Shown: positions 1 through 10,119, counted from the stretch's first letter. The stretch: 64,000 nt of DNA from Alphaproteobacteria bacterium (GCA_030835385.1 JAURPI010000042.1:124001-188000), one strand, 5' to 3'. The notes: generated from the sequence alone by a model not told the origin. Translations and numbers: made by a program.

Positions 1-974
1 AATACGACGGGATAATCACGATTGATTATCGCTTCGAAACCAAGCAATCCAAGACCATCAAGCGAGAAAATGACTTCGATCAGAACTGAACCCGTGAACA
101 ACATGCCAACCAGTGTTGCCGGGAAGCCGGCAATAACAATGAGCATAGCGTTGCGAAAAACATGCCCGTAAAGCACTTGATTGGGGGCAAGACCTTTTGC
201 TCGGGCGGTTAAGACATATTGTTTGTTGATCTCTTCGAGAAAAGAGTTCTTGGTCAGCATTGTGAGAGAGGCGAAACCGCCGACGACCATTGCAGCCACC
301 GGCAAAGCCAAGTGCCATAGATAATCCAACACCCTGCCAATTGCTGTCAGGTCGTCCCAGTTGTCGGATGTTAGGCCGCGTAGGGGAAACCAACTCCAAT
401 ACTGGCCGCCCGCAAACAACACGATAAGTAAGATTGCAAAAAGAAAAGACGGCATCGCATAGCCGATAAACACAGCGTAGGACGTTACCGCGTCGAACCG
501 CGAACCATCACGCACGGCCTTAGCTATGCCGAGAGGAATTGAGACAAGATAAATGATCAACGTCGACCACAACCCGAGAGAGATAGACACGGGTAGCTTG
601 TCTATGATCAACGCGCTCACGCGCTCCGACCGTAAATAGCTCTCCCCTAAATCAAAGGTCGCGTAATTCTTGAGCATCAATACAAAGCGCTCGAGCGGCG
701 GCTTATCAAACCCAAACTGGCGTTCGATTTCTTTAATAAATTCAGGGTCAAGCCCTTGAGCACCCCTGTAACTGCCAACAGGACCACCAGCGCCCAACTC
801 ACCGCCGCCGCCAGAAAAACGCGACGTCGCATTGGTACCGAGCCCCTGAACCTGGGCGAGAACCTGTTCAACCGGACCACCAGGTGCGAACTGAACGATT
901 AAGAAATTGAGTGCAATAATCCCGAGAAGCGTTAGCGGTATCAAAGCTATGCGTCGGACAATGTAAGCGATCAT
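1..974 (-). CDS. yejB: Oligopeptide/microcin C-type ABC transporter permease YejB (3' end cut by window)
   Basis: Inner-membrane permease of a Yej-type ABC importer for oligopeptides. I translated it by hand because it runs off the left edge: ATG at 974, beginning [20 protein letters not shown], a first membrane helix typical of OppB/DppB-type permeases, followed by the periplasmic loop with a Gly-rich insert and the YejB-like stretch [20 protein letters not shown]. About 324 codons are present, so roughly the last 40 residues of a ~364-residue YejB are missing. It lies 20 bp downstream of the binding-protein gene on the same strand, the usual yejA-yejB order. YejE and the ATPase YejF would be expected beyond the edge. 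Family assignment is firm; the exact substrate is inferred. Confidence 0.9.
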   Translation of the reverse strand, partial: MIAYIVRRIALIPLTLLGIIALNFLIVQFAPGGPVEQVLAQVQGLGTNATSRFSGGGGELGAGGPVGSYRGAQGLDPEFIKEIERQFGFDKPPLERFVLMLKNYATFDLGESYLRSERVSALIIDKLPVSISLGLWSTLIIYLVSIPLGIAKAVRDGSRFDAVTSYAVFIGYAMPSFLFAILLIVLFAGGQYWSWFPLRGLTSDNWDDLTAIGRVLDYLWHLALPVAAMVVGGFASLTMLTKNSFLEEINKQYVLTARAKGLAPNQVLYGHVFRNAMLIVIAGFPATLVGMLFTGSVLIEVIFSLDGLGLLGFEAIINRDYPVV

Positions 975-994
975 ATTCGGAGAAGCCCTGGAGC

Positions 995-3025
995 TTACTT
1001 CCTATTCCTGCGACGCACGTGACTCCACAGCAAGAGCACCACACCCGTCAAAGCTATAATAATGATTCCATAGGGCGGCTCTTCATTTGACTCGTTCTCG
1101 GAATCTGCCGGTTTTTCAATGGTGCTTTCAATCGCCTGTTGAGATGGGCTGGCTTGCATTGCTACTAGTTCCTCCGCGTTATCCGGTGAATCCGGGTCAT
1201 GCCACCATAGTACCGGGACATCACTTCCAAGACTCAGACCCCTGGCAGGATGACGCTCCGGATGTTTGAGGTTACCCCAAAACGCGTAGCGTTCTTCGGA
1301 CGAGCCGTATGACAAGAGACGGTAAAAATTCCATTGCAGAACGCGGTCGAGCGCGCGCACCTTAGTAACAAGTGCCCCCCTATCTTCTGCGTTAGTGATT
1401 TGGTCAATCAGCTCATCAACCACCGGGTTCTTCATTCCGGTCCAGTTATAACTGCCCGGCTGATCGGCTGATTCCGAACCAAAGTATCGCCGCAGCGCCG
1501 GCCCTGGAGACAATTGCGATGGCTGGACGTACCCCGCCAGATCAAAATCGAAATCATTGATGCGATTGGTGTACTGAGATGTGTCAACAATGCGCAATGT
1601 CGCATCAATACCGAGCCGTTTTAGATTTTGTGAGAACGGCAGGAAAACCCGCTCTAAACTTGCTTGTACGATTAGTATCTCAATAGATAACTGATGGCCA
1701 GTTTCAGTGTTGACGAGCTTGCCGTCAACTTCATCGTATCCAGCCTCTTCCAACAATTGCCTTGCCTTAAGCAAGTTTTCCCGGACATTGCCACGCCCAT
1801 CAGTCGTGGGTTGCTTATATTCTTCGGTGAATACTTCTGCCGGTAATTGATCTCGAAATGGCTCCAGAATTTTCAGTTCAGCCTCACTCGGCAATCCAGT
1901 CGCCTCTAGTTCTGAATTTTGCCAGTGACTACGGAGCCGTTCGTAGAGACCGTAGAATAGAGTGCGATTCAGTGATTCAAAATCATAGGCGTAGTTAATG
2001 GCCTGTCGCACACGCCGGTCTTTGAATTTATCACGACGCATATTGAAATTATTGTGTTGCACCGTCATTGGAAGAATGGTCGGCACGGTTAGTCGCTGAA
2101 CCCGTCCATCGATTGCCGCAGGAAAGTCGTAGCCGGTCGCCCACAACCGAGATGTGACTTCACGACGAAACTCATAGACCCCCCTTTTAAAGGCCTCAAA
2201 CTGCACATCGTCATCACGGAAATATTCGACTCTAATACTGTCAAAGTTATTCATGCCCTTTGCGATAGGAAGGTCTTGCGCCCAGTAGTCTTTGATTCGC
2301 CCATATGAGACGAAACGACCTGGGTCAAAATCCTCTACAACATAAGCTCCGCTGACCACGGGAATGTCCATTGAACTTTCTTTGAAGTCTCTGTTTTCCC
2401 AATACGCCTTTGATAAGATCGGTAAGCCACCAATCGTTAAAGGTAAGTCGCGTTGATCCGTCGCGCTGAAATGAAACGTGACAGTTCTACCGTCTACGAT
2501 TTCAACGCGGTCTACGTCAGCCCATACCGTCTGGTATACAGGCGCGCCATCAGATACCAAGATGTTAAATGAGAACTCTACGTCCGCTGGGGTAACAGGT
2601 GTTCCGTCACTAAACCGTGCCTCTGATCTAAGAACAAATGTGACCGAACTGTTGTCTGGCGCAACCTCGACAGTCTCGCAAACAAAACAGTAGGCTGCAG
2701 ACGCTTCGTCAAGCCCGCTACCCATTAAAGAGTCATGCATTACCTCAAGGTAAACTGCGATCGTTCCTTTAATGTTGAAGGAATTGAATGTGTCAAACGT
2801 TAGAAACCGCATGTTTGGTAGAGTCAGCGTGCCCCCCTTTGGGGCGTCAGGATTGGTGTATCCAAAATGGGTAAATTCCGGGCCATACATTGGCTTGCCA
2901 TGTAACGCCAAAGCATGAACAGGCCGCCCGCGCTCGATCGCGTCTGACTCTGACCCAACAATCATTAAGGTGAAAAACGCTAGAGCGACATGAACGGACA
3001 AAAGAAAATGGTTGCGGAAATTCAC
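995..3025 (-). CDS. yejA: Family 5 extracellular solute-binding protein, YejA-like, with C-terminal membrane anchor
   Basis: Substrate-binding subunit for the Yej importer encoded immediately downstream. The 676-residue protein has a signal peptide (about residues 1-28), the SBP family 5 body with YejA-like landmarks ([20 protein letters not shown] near residue 40, the [11 protein letters not shown] region) and a GTG start preceded by AGGAG about 10 nt upstream. Unusually, after a Ser/Glu/Asn-rich linker the last ~30 residues form a hydrophobic helix ([15 protein letters not shown]) followed by a basic tail, HVRRRNRK. Canonical YejA proteins are soluble and end before such a segment. The tail could tether the protein to the inner membrane or act as a sorting signal. 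Peptide uptake role is established for the family; the tethering is inference. Confidence 0.88.
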   Translation of the reverse strand: MNFRNHFLLSVHVALAFFTLMIVGSESDAIERGRPVHALALHGKPMYGPEFTHFGYTNPDAPKGGTLTLPNMRFLTFDTFNSFNIKGTIAVYLEVMHDSLMGSGLDEASAAYCFVCETVEVAPDNSSVTFVLRSEARFSDGTPVTPADVEFSFNILVSDGAPVYQTVWADVDRVEIVDGRTVTFHFSATDQRDLPLTIGGLPILSKAYWENRDFKESSMDIPVVSGAYVVEDFDPGRFVSYGRIKDYWAQDLPIAKGMNNFDSIRVEYFRDDDVQFEAFKRGVYEFRREVTSRLWATGYDFPAAIDGRVQRLTVPTILPMTVQHNNFNMRRDKFKDRRVRQAINYAYDFESLNRTLFYGLYERLRSHWQNSELEATGLPSEAELKILEPFRDQLPAEVFTEEYKQPTTDGRGNVRENLLKARQLLEEAGYDEVDGKLVNTETGHQLSIEILIVQASLERVFLPFSQNLKRLGIDATLRIVDTSQYTNRINDFDFDLAGYVQPSQLSPGPALRRYFGSESADQPGSYNWTGMKNPVVDELIDQITNAEDRGALVTKVRALDRVLQWNFYRLLSYGSSEERYAFWGNLKHPERHPARGLSLGSDVPVLWWHDPDSPDNAEELVAMQASPSQQAIESTIEKPADSENESNEEPPYGIIIIALTGVVLLLWSHVRRRNRK

Positions 3026-3038
3026 TTCACACTAACTC

Positions 3039-3818
3039 CTATTTTAGAATCTCAACCGCAGTGTCATGGACACGACGATCACCGGAGGCCAGCACTTGGC
3101 GTCCTTCGGTGCCGGACAATGGTTTGCCTTGCCAGTCGGTCATGACGCCGCCAGCATTTTCGATCACCGGCACCATGGCGCCATACTCATAAACACTTAG
3201 TTTTTCGCAGGCCATGTCGGTCCAACCGCTGGCAACCATGCCATAGTGGTAGCAATCCGTTCCACCGAAGCGGCGTAACTTCACAGCTTCTGAAAGGTGT
3301 TCGACGCTAGTCAGCTCATCCGGTGAAAAAAAGTCCGGCGCCGTAATGTAGACAGACGCTTGATCGAGACTCTCGCAAGGACGCACTGTCGCGGGCTGGC
3401 CATTGAGTGTTGTTGAGTGACCTGCTCCGCCAGCCCACCGGTCTTTGAGCACCGGCTGATCGATAAGACCGAACCAGGGTAATCCGTCTTTCAATAGACC
3501 AACAATTGTCGTGAAGAGTGGGACACCGTTGATAAAGGAAACCGTGCCGTCGATGGGATCGAGCACCCAGACAAATTCAGCGTCTTCTTTCTCGGCACCA
3601 TATTCTTCGCCGATAATTCCATGATCGGGAAAGGCGTCGTTGATCAGCTTGCGCAAGGCAGCTTCGGTCTCGCGGTCTGCACGCGTGACAGGGCTATCGT
3701 CTGACTTATCTTCGATCGTGAGTGTGGTCCGAAAATACGGAAGGGTAATTTTAGCTGCCGCATCTGCGAGAGTGTGCGCCAAAGCAGCGCACGCGTCAGC
3801 CTGGGCTGTAACGGACAT
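3039..3818 (-). CDS. hisN: Inositol-monophosphatase-family phosphatase, probable histidinol-phosphatase
   Basis: Metal-dependent phosphatase of the IMPase fold, most like the HisN group that hydrolyses histidinol phosphate in histidine biosynthesis. The 259-residue sequence shows the metal-binding motifs IIGEEYG (about residue 71) and DPIDGTVSF (about residue 87), and a C-terminal VPVIENAGGVMTDWQG segment. In the C-terminal metal motif the usual Asp of WD/YD is Glu here (SVYEYGAMVP), a conservative change. It sits 12 bp after the CycM cytochrome gene on the same strand, so the two are probably co-transcribed. An inositol- or other sugar-phosphatase activity cannot be excluded. Confidence 0.82.
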   Translation of the reverse strand: MSVTAQADACAALAHTLADAAAKITLPYFRTTLTIEDKSDDSPVTRADRETEAALRKLINDAFPDHGIIGEEYGAEKEDAEFVWVLDPIDGTVSFINGVPLFTTIVGLLKDGLPWFGLIDQPVLKDRWAGGAGHSTTLNGQPATVRPCESLDQASVYITAPDFFSPDELTSVEHLSEAVKLRRFGGTDCYHYGMVASGWTDMACEKLSVYEYGAMVPVIENAGGVMTDWQGKPLSGTEGRQVLASGDRRVHDTAVEILK

Positions 3819-3830
3819 ATGGAATACTAG

Positions 3831-4493
3831 TTACGGCGTATCCAAGGACTCCATGGCGTCCTCAGCAGCGTCCATCACGTCTTCAACGGCCTCTGCTGTT
3901 TCTTCCATAACCTCTTCAACCACATCGAGCACCACTTCAGGTGGATTTTCGGTTCTGGCCATGAGGAATTTGATGATGCTGGCGCGGTCTTTAGGCTTAC
4001 GCAGTCCGATGAAAGACATGGTGCCTTTTGGCGCAACATTCTTTGGATTTTCAAGATAGGCGTTCAAATTATCGTAAGTCCATACGTCTGCGCCAGCGAG
4101 AATTGACTCTGAGAGTTTGAAGTCGCCGCGGTTATGGGTTGCCAGGGTCGCACCAACAATATTGTAAAGGTTCGGTCCTGTGCCATTTCGCTCACCCGCT
4201 TCAAAGGTGTGGCAGGACTGACATTTGCGCGCCACTTTGGCACCATCATCAACACTGGCAGAATCGAGCAACGGCTTGATATCAACGAGGATATCTTCTT
4301 CAGCCGAACCGCCCCCACCGGCACCAAAACCTTCTGGCACTTCAATCTCATATCCAAAGGTGGAAACACCTTGATCATCGGGCACCAAGAAATGACTGGC
4401 TTCGTTGGCTCCAACGGTCAGCCAGATCGCGGCAAAGCCGGCCATCATGGCGGAGTTGGACTTAAACTTGTCGGGTGATGGTTTTTCGGCCAT
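3831..4493 (-). CDS. Membrane-anchored c-type cytochrome (CycM-like, cytochrome c552/c2 family)
   Basis: Monoheme class I cytochrome c tethered to the periplasmic face of the inner membrane; relatives carry electrons from the bc1 complex to terminal oxidases. Starting at ATG 4493 (weak GGGGA 9 nt upstream) it has a short N-terminus, one hydrophobic segment around residues 14-30, heme-binding CQSCH and a distal Met region (PKGTMSFIGLRKP). A TTG 60 bp upstream would add a basic extension that the family lacks, so I reject it. The last ~35 residues form an acidic Ala/Glu/Val-rich tail with heptad-like spacing, longer than usual. Upstream lies the divergent kdsB promoter region; downstream is hisN. 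Confidence 0.87.
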   Translation of the reverse strand: MAEKPSPDKFKSNSAMMAGFAAIWLTVGANEASHFLVPDDQGVSTFGYEIEVPEGFGAGGGGSAEEDILVDIKPLLDSASVDDGAKVARKCQSCHTFEAGERNGTGPNLYNIVGATLATHNRGDFKLSESILAGADVWTYDNLNAYLENPKNVAPKGTMSFIGLRKPKDRASIIKFLMARTENPPEVVLDVVEEVMEETAEAVEDVMDAAEDAMESLDTP

Positions 4494-4671
4494 TTTCTGT
4501 TCCCCAGCGGGTAATTTTCGCTTTCCCTTAAAGGGTTTAGCGGCGAATCTCAACAGGTATCCTACTCATGACTCTATTATCCCAGTCTCGGCAAAAAAGT
4601 GAAGCCTTTCTGAGACTTGGGCAAAAATTGAAGATTGGGCCAAATGTCAGCAGAAAGGGGCGAAAGCCGCC

Positions 4672-5412
4672 ATGACCCAGAACAAAACATTGGTTGTCAT
4701 TCCGGCACGATTGGCCTCCATGCGCCTGCCAGACAAACCGCTGGCAATGATCGGCCCCGACCCCATGATTGTGCATGTTTGGCAGCGGGCCGTTGAAGCT
4801 GATGTTGGCCCTGTCATTGTCGCCTGCGGAGACCAGGCGATTGCGGATGTCATAGAAAAAGCTGGCGGCAACGCGGTCATGACTGATCCAGACTTACCAA
4901 GCGGATCAGATCGAGTGTGGGCTGCTGCTCAACAATTCGACCCTGATGGCGAGTACAATTGCATCGTCAACGTGCAAGGGGACCTGCCCACCTTTGAACC
5001 GCGGTTGGTAAAAGCTGCCGTCGCCGCCCTTCATGAAGGACAGGCTGATATTGGCGCCTTAGTGGCGGAGATTACGGACCCAGCTGAGACCGACGACCCA
5101 AATGTAGTGAAAGTGGCGATCCATTTCCCCGAAGGCCAGACCGTGGCACCAGCGCTCTACTTCAGCCGCAATCGTATTCCGTCGGGTGACGGGCCTGCGT
5201 TCCACCATATTGGCATCTATGCATATACTCGCGATGCCTTGAAACGCTTTGTCGCCTTGCCCCCTGCTAGTCTTGAAATTAGAGAGCGTCTTGAGCAGTT
5301 GCGTGCGTTGGCGAACGGCATGCGGATTGCCGCCGGTCTCGTTGACACCATTCCGTTCGGCGTGGATACTCCGGCCGACCTTGAACGAGCCAGACGTATT
5401 CTAGCTCCCTAG
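4672..5412 (+). CDS. kdsB: 3-deoxy-manno-octulosonate cytidylyltransferase (CMP-KDO synthetase)
   Basis: Activates KDO with CTP to give CMP-KDO, used to build the lipopolysaccharide inner core; cytosolic. The 246-residue protein has the complete family length and the N-terminal nucleotide-binding signature VIPARLASMRLPDKPLA, then PSGSDRVWAA, IVNVQGDLP and the product-side motif GIYAYTRDALKRFV followed by LEIRERLEQLRAL. It is divergently oriented to the CycM cytochrome gene and is followed 19 bp later by pheA on the same strand, an arrangement common in alphaproteobacteria. Confirms a Gram-negative envelope with KDO-containing LPS. Confidence 0.96.
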   Translation: MTQNKTLVVIPARLASMRLPDKPLAMIGPDPMIVHVWQRAVEADVGPVIVACGDQAIADVIEKAGGNAVMTDPDLPSGSDRVWAAAQQFDPDGEYNCIVNVQGDLPTFEPRLVKAAVAALHEGQADIGALVAEITDPAETDDPNVVKVAIHFPEGQTVAPALYFSRNRIPSGDGPAFHHIGIYAYTRDALKRFVALPPASLEIRERLEQLRALANGMRIAAGLVDTIPFGVDTPADLERARRILAP

Positions 5413-5431
5413 CCGGTCGTAAAGCTTAACC

Positions 5432-6307
5432 ATGGCATCGACAACAGACCCGAATAAAACAATCGCCTTCCAAGGTGTACTTGGTGCGAACTCGCACATG
5501 TCCTGCCAAGCCGCCTACCCAGACATGACTCCCATGTCTTGCGCAACATTTGATGAGACGTTCGCTGCGGTCACCACGGGGGGCGCGCTCTACGGCATGA
5601 TTCCGGTTGAAAATTCAGTGATGGGACGCATTGCCGATATTCATCACATTCTTCCAGATTCAGGCCTCCACATTGTTGCGGAACATTTTCAGCGCGTGAA
5701 TCATCACTTGCTCGCGGTTAACGGAGCGACGCTGGAGGGTTTGAAAACAGTCGAAAGCCAGCTTCCCGCATTATCGCAATGTCGCGCCTTTATTCACCAA
5801 TATGGTTTAGAGCAGGTCACGGCGGGAGACACCGCAGGTGCCGCCAAAGATGTCGCTGAACGTAATGACCCAACCGTCGGTGCCATTGCGTCTTCTCTAG
5901 CGGCAGAGATCTATAATTTGGAAATCCTCGCGTCTAACATTGAAGATGCCGAGCACAACACCACGCGCTTTATTGTCATGGCCCGAAACCCTGTGATGCC
6001 TCCAAGTGATGGCGGCACTGTGGTCACCTCTTTCGTGTTTCGTGTGCGCAGTGTTCCTGCCGCCCTGTACAAAGCCCTGGGTGGTTTCGCGACCAATAGC
6101 GTCAACATAACCAAGCTGGAAAGCTATCTGGTTGATGGTCATTTTACCGCGGCTCAGTTCTATGCCGACGTTGAAGGGCATCCGGATGATGGTCCAGTTA
6201 AGCTCGCTCTAGAGGAGCTGGCGTTCTATTCCAAGGAACTCAAAGTCTTGGGCACCTATCCGGCGCACCCCTATAGGCTTGAGTCGGCCGCGACGCCAGA
6301 AGAGTAG
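5432..6307 (+). CDS. pheA: Prephenate dehydratase with C-terminal ACT domain
   Basis: Converts prephenate to phenylpyruvate in phenylalanine biosynthesis. Residues about 8-190 are the dehydratase domain with FQGVLGANSHMSCQAAYP at the start, YGMIPVENSVMGR, and the catalytic-region motif NTTRFIVMAR; residues about 200-280 are an ACT domain (SVNITKLESYLVDGHF) for feedback control. The classical ESRP motif is replaced by ESYL, as in many alphaproteobacterial monofunctional enzymes. There is no chorismate-mutase domain. It follows kdsB closely and converges with nudC, whose stop lies 6 bp away. Confidence 0.95.
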   Translation: MASTTDPNKTIAFQGVLGANSHMSCQAAYPDMTPMSCATFDETFAAVTTGGALYGMIPVENSVMGRIADIHHILPDSGLHIVAEHFQRVNHHLLAVNGATLEGLKTVESQLPALSQCRAFIHQYGLEQVTAGDTAGAAKDVAERNDPTVGAIASSLAAEIYNLEILASNIEDAEHNTTRFIVMARNPVMPPSDGGTVVTSFVFRVRSVPAALYKALGGFATNSVNITKLESYLVDGHFTAAQFYADVEGHPDDGPVKLALEELAFYSKELKVLGTYPAHPYRLESAATPEE

Positions 6308-6313
6308 AAGGCT

Positions 6314-7249
6314 CTAACGCTCTCTTCGCCAACCATCAATCAACATACGAGCGATGGAGTGGCGGTTGGGTAGCTTGGGCCCAGGTGTGTCGTCACCCAT
6401 TTCACCGTAGCTGCTTAGCTCTTCCCTACTCACCCAACGAATATCATCAAGTTCATCGTCGTCTGGCTTAAACGATGTCGTGGATGCTTTGGCTGTGAAA
6501 CCGAGCATAAGAGACGACGGAAACGGCCAAGGCTGTGATGCCTGGTAGCAAACATCTGTTACGACGATTCCCGTTTCTTCGTTCACTTCACGAGTCACAC
6601 ACTCTTCAAGTGACTCACCGGGCTCAACGAACCCAGCGACAACGGAATACATACCATCGGGCCAGCGACTTTGCCGGCCGAGCAGGCAGTGCAGACCGTC
6701 TGGATGTTCAACCAATGTGATGACTGCCGCGTCAGTCCTAGGAAAGGCACGGTAACCACACGTCTCGTTAGTGCAGGTTCGAATGTGCCCACCGTCTGTT
6801 GAGGCCGTCGGTGCCCCACACCGCCCGCAGTGCAAATGGTTTGCATGCCACAGGACCATGCCACGGGCATAAGCAAGTAGTGCAGCTTGGTCAGCGTCCA
6901 AGCCTCCGACCCGTGGGTGTAACGGCTCAAACACGCCTGACAAATGTTTGCTATCTGGCTCCCCTTCTCCGTGAAGAGCCAAAGCAAACCAAGGTATATC
7001 GCCTGACAGTCCAAGAAAAATGAGATCACTAGTTGAAGCACTCAAGCTTGCAATTTCATCAATGGAAAGAGCTTTGGCATCCACTCCGTCACACTCAAAG
7101 AGGTGATTACCATTCCACACCGGCAGAACACGCGACAAAGCGCTCGTATAAAACCCTTCGATTTCGGACTGCACCGGCCGAATGGCAGCAGCGCGGTCTA
7201 GGGTCACACCCGTATAGGTTAAACGCCAAGCGGAAGATGTGCTGCTCAT
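6314..7249 (-). CDS. nudC: NADH pyrophosphatase / NAD-decapping Nudix hydrolase
   Basis: Hydrolyses NAD(H) to NMN(H) and AMP, and in studied bacteria removes NAD caps from RNA. The 311-residue protein has a zinc ribbon with two Cys pairs (HCGRCGAP and CTNETCGY), a full Nudix box (GFVEPGESLEECVTREVNEE) and the NudC-specific QPWPFPSSLM motif just after it. The weakly conserved N-terminal domain precedes the ribbon, as usual. Its start lies 21 bp after the rlmH stop, so it is probably the last gene of the rplU-to-nudC minus-strand block. Confidence 0.95.
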   Translation of the reverse strand: MSSTSSAWRLTYTGVTLDRAAAIRPVQSEIEGFYTSALSRVLPVWNGNHLFECDGVDAKALSIDEIASLSASTSDLIFLGLSGDIPWFALALHGEGEPDSKHLSGVFEPLHPRVGGLDADQAALLAYARGMVLWHANHLHCGRCGAPTASTDGGHIRTCTNETCGYRAFPRTDAAVITLVEHPDGLHCLLGRQSRWPDGMYSVVAGFVEPGESLEECVTREVNEETGIVVTDVCYQASQPWPFPSSLMLGFTAKASTTSFKPDDDELDDIRWVSREELSSYGEMGDDTPGPKLPNRHSIARMLIDGWRRER

Positions 7250-7270
7250 AAGCTTTACGGCTTAGCCTTT

Positions 7271-7732
7271 CTAGTGCCCACGGTGATAGGGGTGACCGGT
7301 CAGAATACAGTGGGCTCGGTATAACTGTTCCGCCACCAAAACCCGAGTCAGCATGTGAGGCCATGTCACAGCGCCAAAAGATACGACCAAGTCAGCGGTC
7401 TTTAAAAAGGTTGCATCTAGTCCATCAGCACCACCAATAACCAACGCAACATTCTGTTCGCCATCATCTCGCCACCGACCAAGGCGATCAGCAATGGCTT
7501 CGCTGTCCAACCTTTTGCCACGGGAGTCCATACACACCACTTTGGCACCAGGCGGAATGGCAGCGCTTAATCCTTCTGCCTCTTTCTTAGTCTGAGTAGC
7601 GGCGTCGCCCTTTCCGCGTACATCAACTTCGCGCACGTCCACAGTCCAGGGGATTCTATTTATATAAGACTCAGTCAGGGACTGTTCAGGGCCTGACCGC
7701 ATGCTCCCGACAGCGGCGATGACGATGTTCAT
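7271..7732 (-). CDS. rlmH: 23S rRNA (pseudouridine1915-N3)-methyltransferase RlmH
   Basis: SPOUT-class SAM methyltransferase modifying pseudouridine 1915 in helix 69 of 23S rRNA. 153 residues, full length, with the C-terminal knot-forming signature LVIGGADGLD, then the conserved SFGAVTWPHMLTRVLVAEQLYRA and the end motif GHPYHRGH. It sits between rsfS and nudC, the standard alphaproteobacterial neighbourhood, and follows rsfS by 45 bp. Confidence 0.96.
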   Translation of the reverse strand: MNIVIAAVGSMRSGPEQSLTESYINRIPWTVDVREVDVRGKGDAATQTKKEAEGLSAAIPPGAKVVCMDSRGKRLDSEAIADRLGRWRDDGEQNVALVIGGADGLDATFLKTADLVVSFGAVTWPHMLTRVLVAEQLYRAHCILTGHPYHRGH

Positions 7733-7777
7733 TGCTCAGACTTTCAAACCGCTGCCGTGACCTTGGTTAATCTATGA

Positions 7778-8224
7778 CTAGGCCGTTTGTACTGAAGGCG
7801 TTCCTTGCCGATCTGTATCTGGAGATAAGGCCCAGATTTTCTCAATATTATAGAATGCCCGCACTTCCGGCCGGAAGAGATGGATGATGATATCGCCGGC
7901 GTCGATAAGAACCCAATCACTTTGCGCGCGACCTTCCGTCTTAGGCAAAACACCGAAAGATTTAAGCTTCTCAACGATATGCTCGGTCATAGCGTTAACC
8001 AATCTGGCGGAGCCGCCAGAGGCAACGATCATTCTATCTGCGATGGAAGTTTTGCCGACGAGGTCAATTGTGACAACGTCCAGGGCCTTATCGTCCTCGA
8101 GCGAGGTTTGGATACATTCGACCATTTGCTCCAGGTCGACCGGAGTATGTGGTGAGTTAATGATCAACTCCCGTTTTGGCTCTGAGTGTGATGAATAGTT
8201 CGTCAAGTTGCATGGTTGTGGCAC
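7778..8224 (-). CDS. rsfS: Ribosomal silencing factor RsfS (Iojap family)
   Basis: Binds ribosomal protein L14 and blocks subunit joining, reducing translation on starvation. The body (from about residue 30) has the family pattern DVVTIDLVGKTSIADRMIVASG, then GRAQSDWVLIDAGDIIIHLF and FYNIEKIW. The first ~28 residues are not conserved and a later start is possible. The start as given overlaps the 3' end of nadD by 22 nt, suggesting translational coupling in the nadD-rsfS-rlmH order. Confidence 0.94.
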   Translation of the reverse strand: MPQPCNLTNYSSHSEPKRELIINSPHTPVDLEQMVECIQTSLEDDKALDVVTIDLVGKTSIADRMIVASGGSARLVNAMTEHIVEKLKSFGVLPKTEGRAQSDWVLIDAGDIIIHLFRPEVRAFYNIEKIWALSPDTDRQGTPSVQTA

Positions 8225-8778
8225 TCAGACCGAATTGCTGTCGACGATGCACCGTGCCGCCGTTGCGCCACATACACCCAACTGGGCTTTTTCTTCTGCC
8301 ACAGGGCTATAGGCCGTGAAGCGCGAAGGCGGCGGGAGGCAAATCGCCACGAAGCCTTTCCAGACAACGCCTTGTGAGAATAGGGGGATCGATCAAAAAC
8401 TGCAACGTGAACCATTTGAAAGATTTTTTGCCACCGGGTCCAGCGGGGTATCTGCGCTAGATTGTCTGCTCCCATTAGCCATACAAACTGCGCTTTGGGA
8501 AACCGGGTGCCCAACACTTCAAGCGTTTCCCAAGTTCGGTCCAGATTTAGTGTTTGTTCGAGTTCCGTAACTTTAATCCAAGGAACTGTAGCAACCTCTC
8601 GAGCGCAAGATGTGCGATCTGCCAATGCAGCCATTCCCTCGGTTGGCTTGAGTGGATTCTGCGGACTAACAAGCCACCATACTTGATCTAATCCTAGCCG
8701 CCGTTGCGCATCGGCACTGATGTGCAAATGACCTGCATGCGCCGGGTTGAACGACCCGCCGAGCAGACCAATCTTCAT
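8203..8778 (-). CDS. nadD: Nicotinate-nucleotide adenylyltransferase
   Basis: Adenylates nicotinate mononucleotide in NAD biosynthesis. From ATG 8778 (GGGGAGA 11 nt upstream) the protein opens with GLLGGSFNPAHAGHLHIS, the nucleotidyltransferase G-G-SFNPxHxGH signature, has WWLVSPQNPLK for substrate contact, VWLMGADNL, and ends with the ATP-binding SSTAIRS motif. A 12-residue upstream extension to 8814 is open but lacks family similarity. It lies 52 bp downstream of proA, on the same strand. Confidence 0.95.
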   Translation of the reverse strand: MKIGLLGGSFNPAHAGHLHISADAQRRLGLDQVWWLVSPQNPLKPTEGMAALADRTSCAREVATVPWIKVTELEQTLNLDRTWETLEVLGTRFPKAQFVWLMGADNLAQIPRWTRWQKIFQMVHVAVFDRSPYSHKALSGKASWRFASRRLRASRPIALWQKKKPSWVYVAQRRHGASSTAIRSECHNHAT

Positions 8779-8829
8779 GTTGCGGCGGTCTCCCCACCGA
8801 TGAGGTTCAAACACGATCGACCAACACCA

Positions 8830-10119
8830 TTAGGGACGCGTGGTGCCGTCGCCACGCACCTTGTATTTAAATGTCGTGAGTTGCTCGACTCCCACCGGAC
8901 CGCGCGCATGCATTTTACCCGTCGCAATGCCGATTTCCGCGCCCATTCCAAATTCACCTCCATCGGCAAACTGCGTTGACGCGTTATGCATGACAATGGC
9001 ACTGGACAATCCATTCATGAATCGTTCTGCCACTTCAGAATCTTCGGTAATAATTGCATCTGTATGCTCTGAGCCATGCGTATTTATATGCGCAATTGCC
9101 TGGCTGACGCCGTCAACAACCTTCACTGACACAATGGCATCCAGGTACTCCGCATCCCAATCCTCGTTTTTTGCGGGAACAACTTTCTCATTGAGCGATT
9201 GAACCGCATCGTCCCCTCGGACCTCGCACTCCGCAGCAATAAAATCGTCTAGGATGGGAGGCAAAACCGAGTTTACGACATCTTTATCGACCAACAATGT
9301 TTCCATAGCGCCGCAGATGCCGGTGCGGCGCATCTTGGCGTTAAGGGCAACACGACGGGCTTTATCTGCGTCCGCATCTTTATGAATGTAAGTGTGACAC
9401 AAGCCAACGAGATGTTGAAAAGTAGGCACGCGGCTTTCTCGCATCACACGTTCAGTGAGAGATTGCCCACCCCGAGGGACAATGACATCTATTGAGTCAG
9501 TCATCGTCAACATTTTGCCAACGGCCGCGCGATCCGTTGTTGGTACCATCTGAATGCAAGCTGTCGGAAGACCAGCTTCGGAAAGCCCCTTATGCAAACA
9601 AGATAATATGGCACGAGAGCTGCGAAAGCTTTCGGACCCACCGCGCAGAATGCATGCGTTTCCAGCCTTCAAACAAAGAGCGCCGGCATCCGCAGTAACA
9701 TTGGGTCGGGATTCATAGATAACGCCGATGACGCCGAGCGGCATGCGCACTCGCTCAATCTTGAGACCACTTGGCTGTTCCCAGGAGGTGATCACTTCGC
9801 CGACTGGGTCTGCCAGCGCTGCAATTGCCTCTAAGCCTTTGGCCATGCCTTCGATACGGTCTGCGTTAAGCTCAAGTCGGTCCATGAGGGCAGCCGACAG
9901 TTCTTTCGCGCGGCCCGCCTCCATGTCGATTTTGTTCTCGGCAATAAGAGTCTCGGCGTTTTCTCGCAAAGTCGAGGCCGCCGCCATAAGCGCCTTGTTC
10001 TTCGTGTCAGCCGGGGTGCTGGCTAGAACGCGAGATGCAGAAACAGCACCGTGCCCGACCATATCCATGATCGCACCAATGTCATCACCATCCTCTTCAG
10101 TCTGTCCGCCGCCCGCCAT
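8830..10119 (-). CDS. proA: Gamma-glutamyl phosphate reductase (glutamate-5-semialdehyde dehydrogenase)
   Basis: NADPH-dependent second step of proline synthesis from glutamate. The 429-residue protein has the aldehyde-dehydrogenase fold with [19 protein letters not shown], the nicotinamide-site [24 protein letters not shown], and the catalytic cysteine in [13 protein letters not shown]. The C-terminus carries [19 protein letters not shown] and [11 protein letters not shown]. Gene order proB-proA is seen, with a 66-bp spacer. Confidence 0.97.
   Translation of the reverse strand: MAGGGQTEEDGDDIGAIMDMVGHGAVSASRVLASTPADTKNKALMAAASTLRENAETLIAENKIDMEAGRAKELSAALMDRLELNADRIEGMAKGLEAIAALADPVGEVITSWEQPSGLKIERVRMPLGVIGVIYESRPNVTADAGALCLKAGNACILRGGSESFRSSRAILSCLHKGLSEAGLPTACIQMVPTTDRAAVGKMLTMTDSIDVIVPRGGQSLTERVMRESRVPTFQHLVGLCHTYIHKDADADKARRVALNAKMRRTGICGAMETLLVDKDVVNSVLPPILDDFIAAECEVRGDDAVQSLNEKVVPAKNEDWDAEYLDAIVSVKVVDGVSQAIAHINTHGSEHTDAIITEDSEVAERFMNGLSSAIVMHNASTQFADGGEFGMGAEIGIATGKMHARGPVGVEQLTTFKYKVRGDGTTRP

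Noticed and set aside
4494-4553. Longer N-terminus for the CycM cytochrome from TTG 4553
   Set aside because: The added residues are basic and unlike the family; ATG 4493 places the membrane helix at the usual distance.
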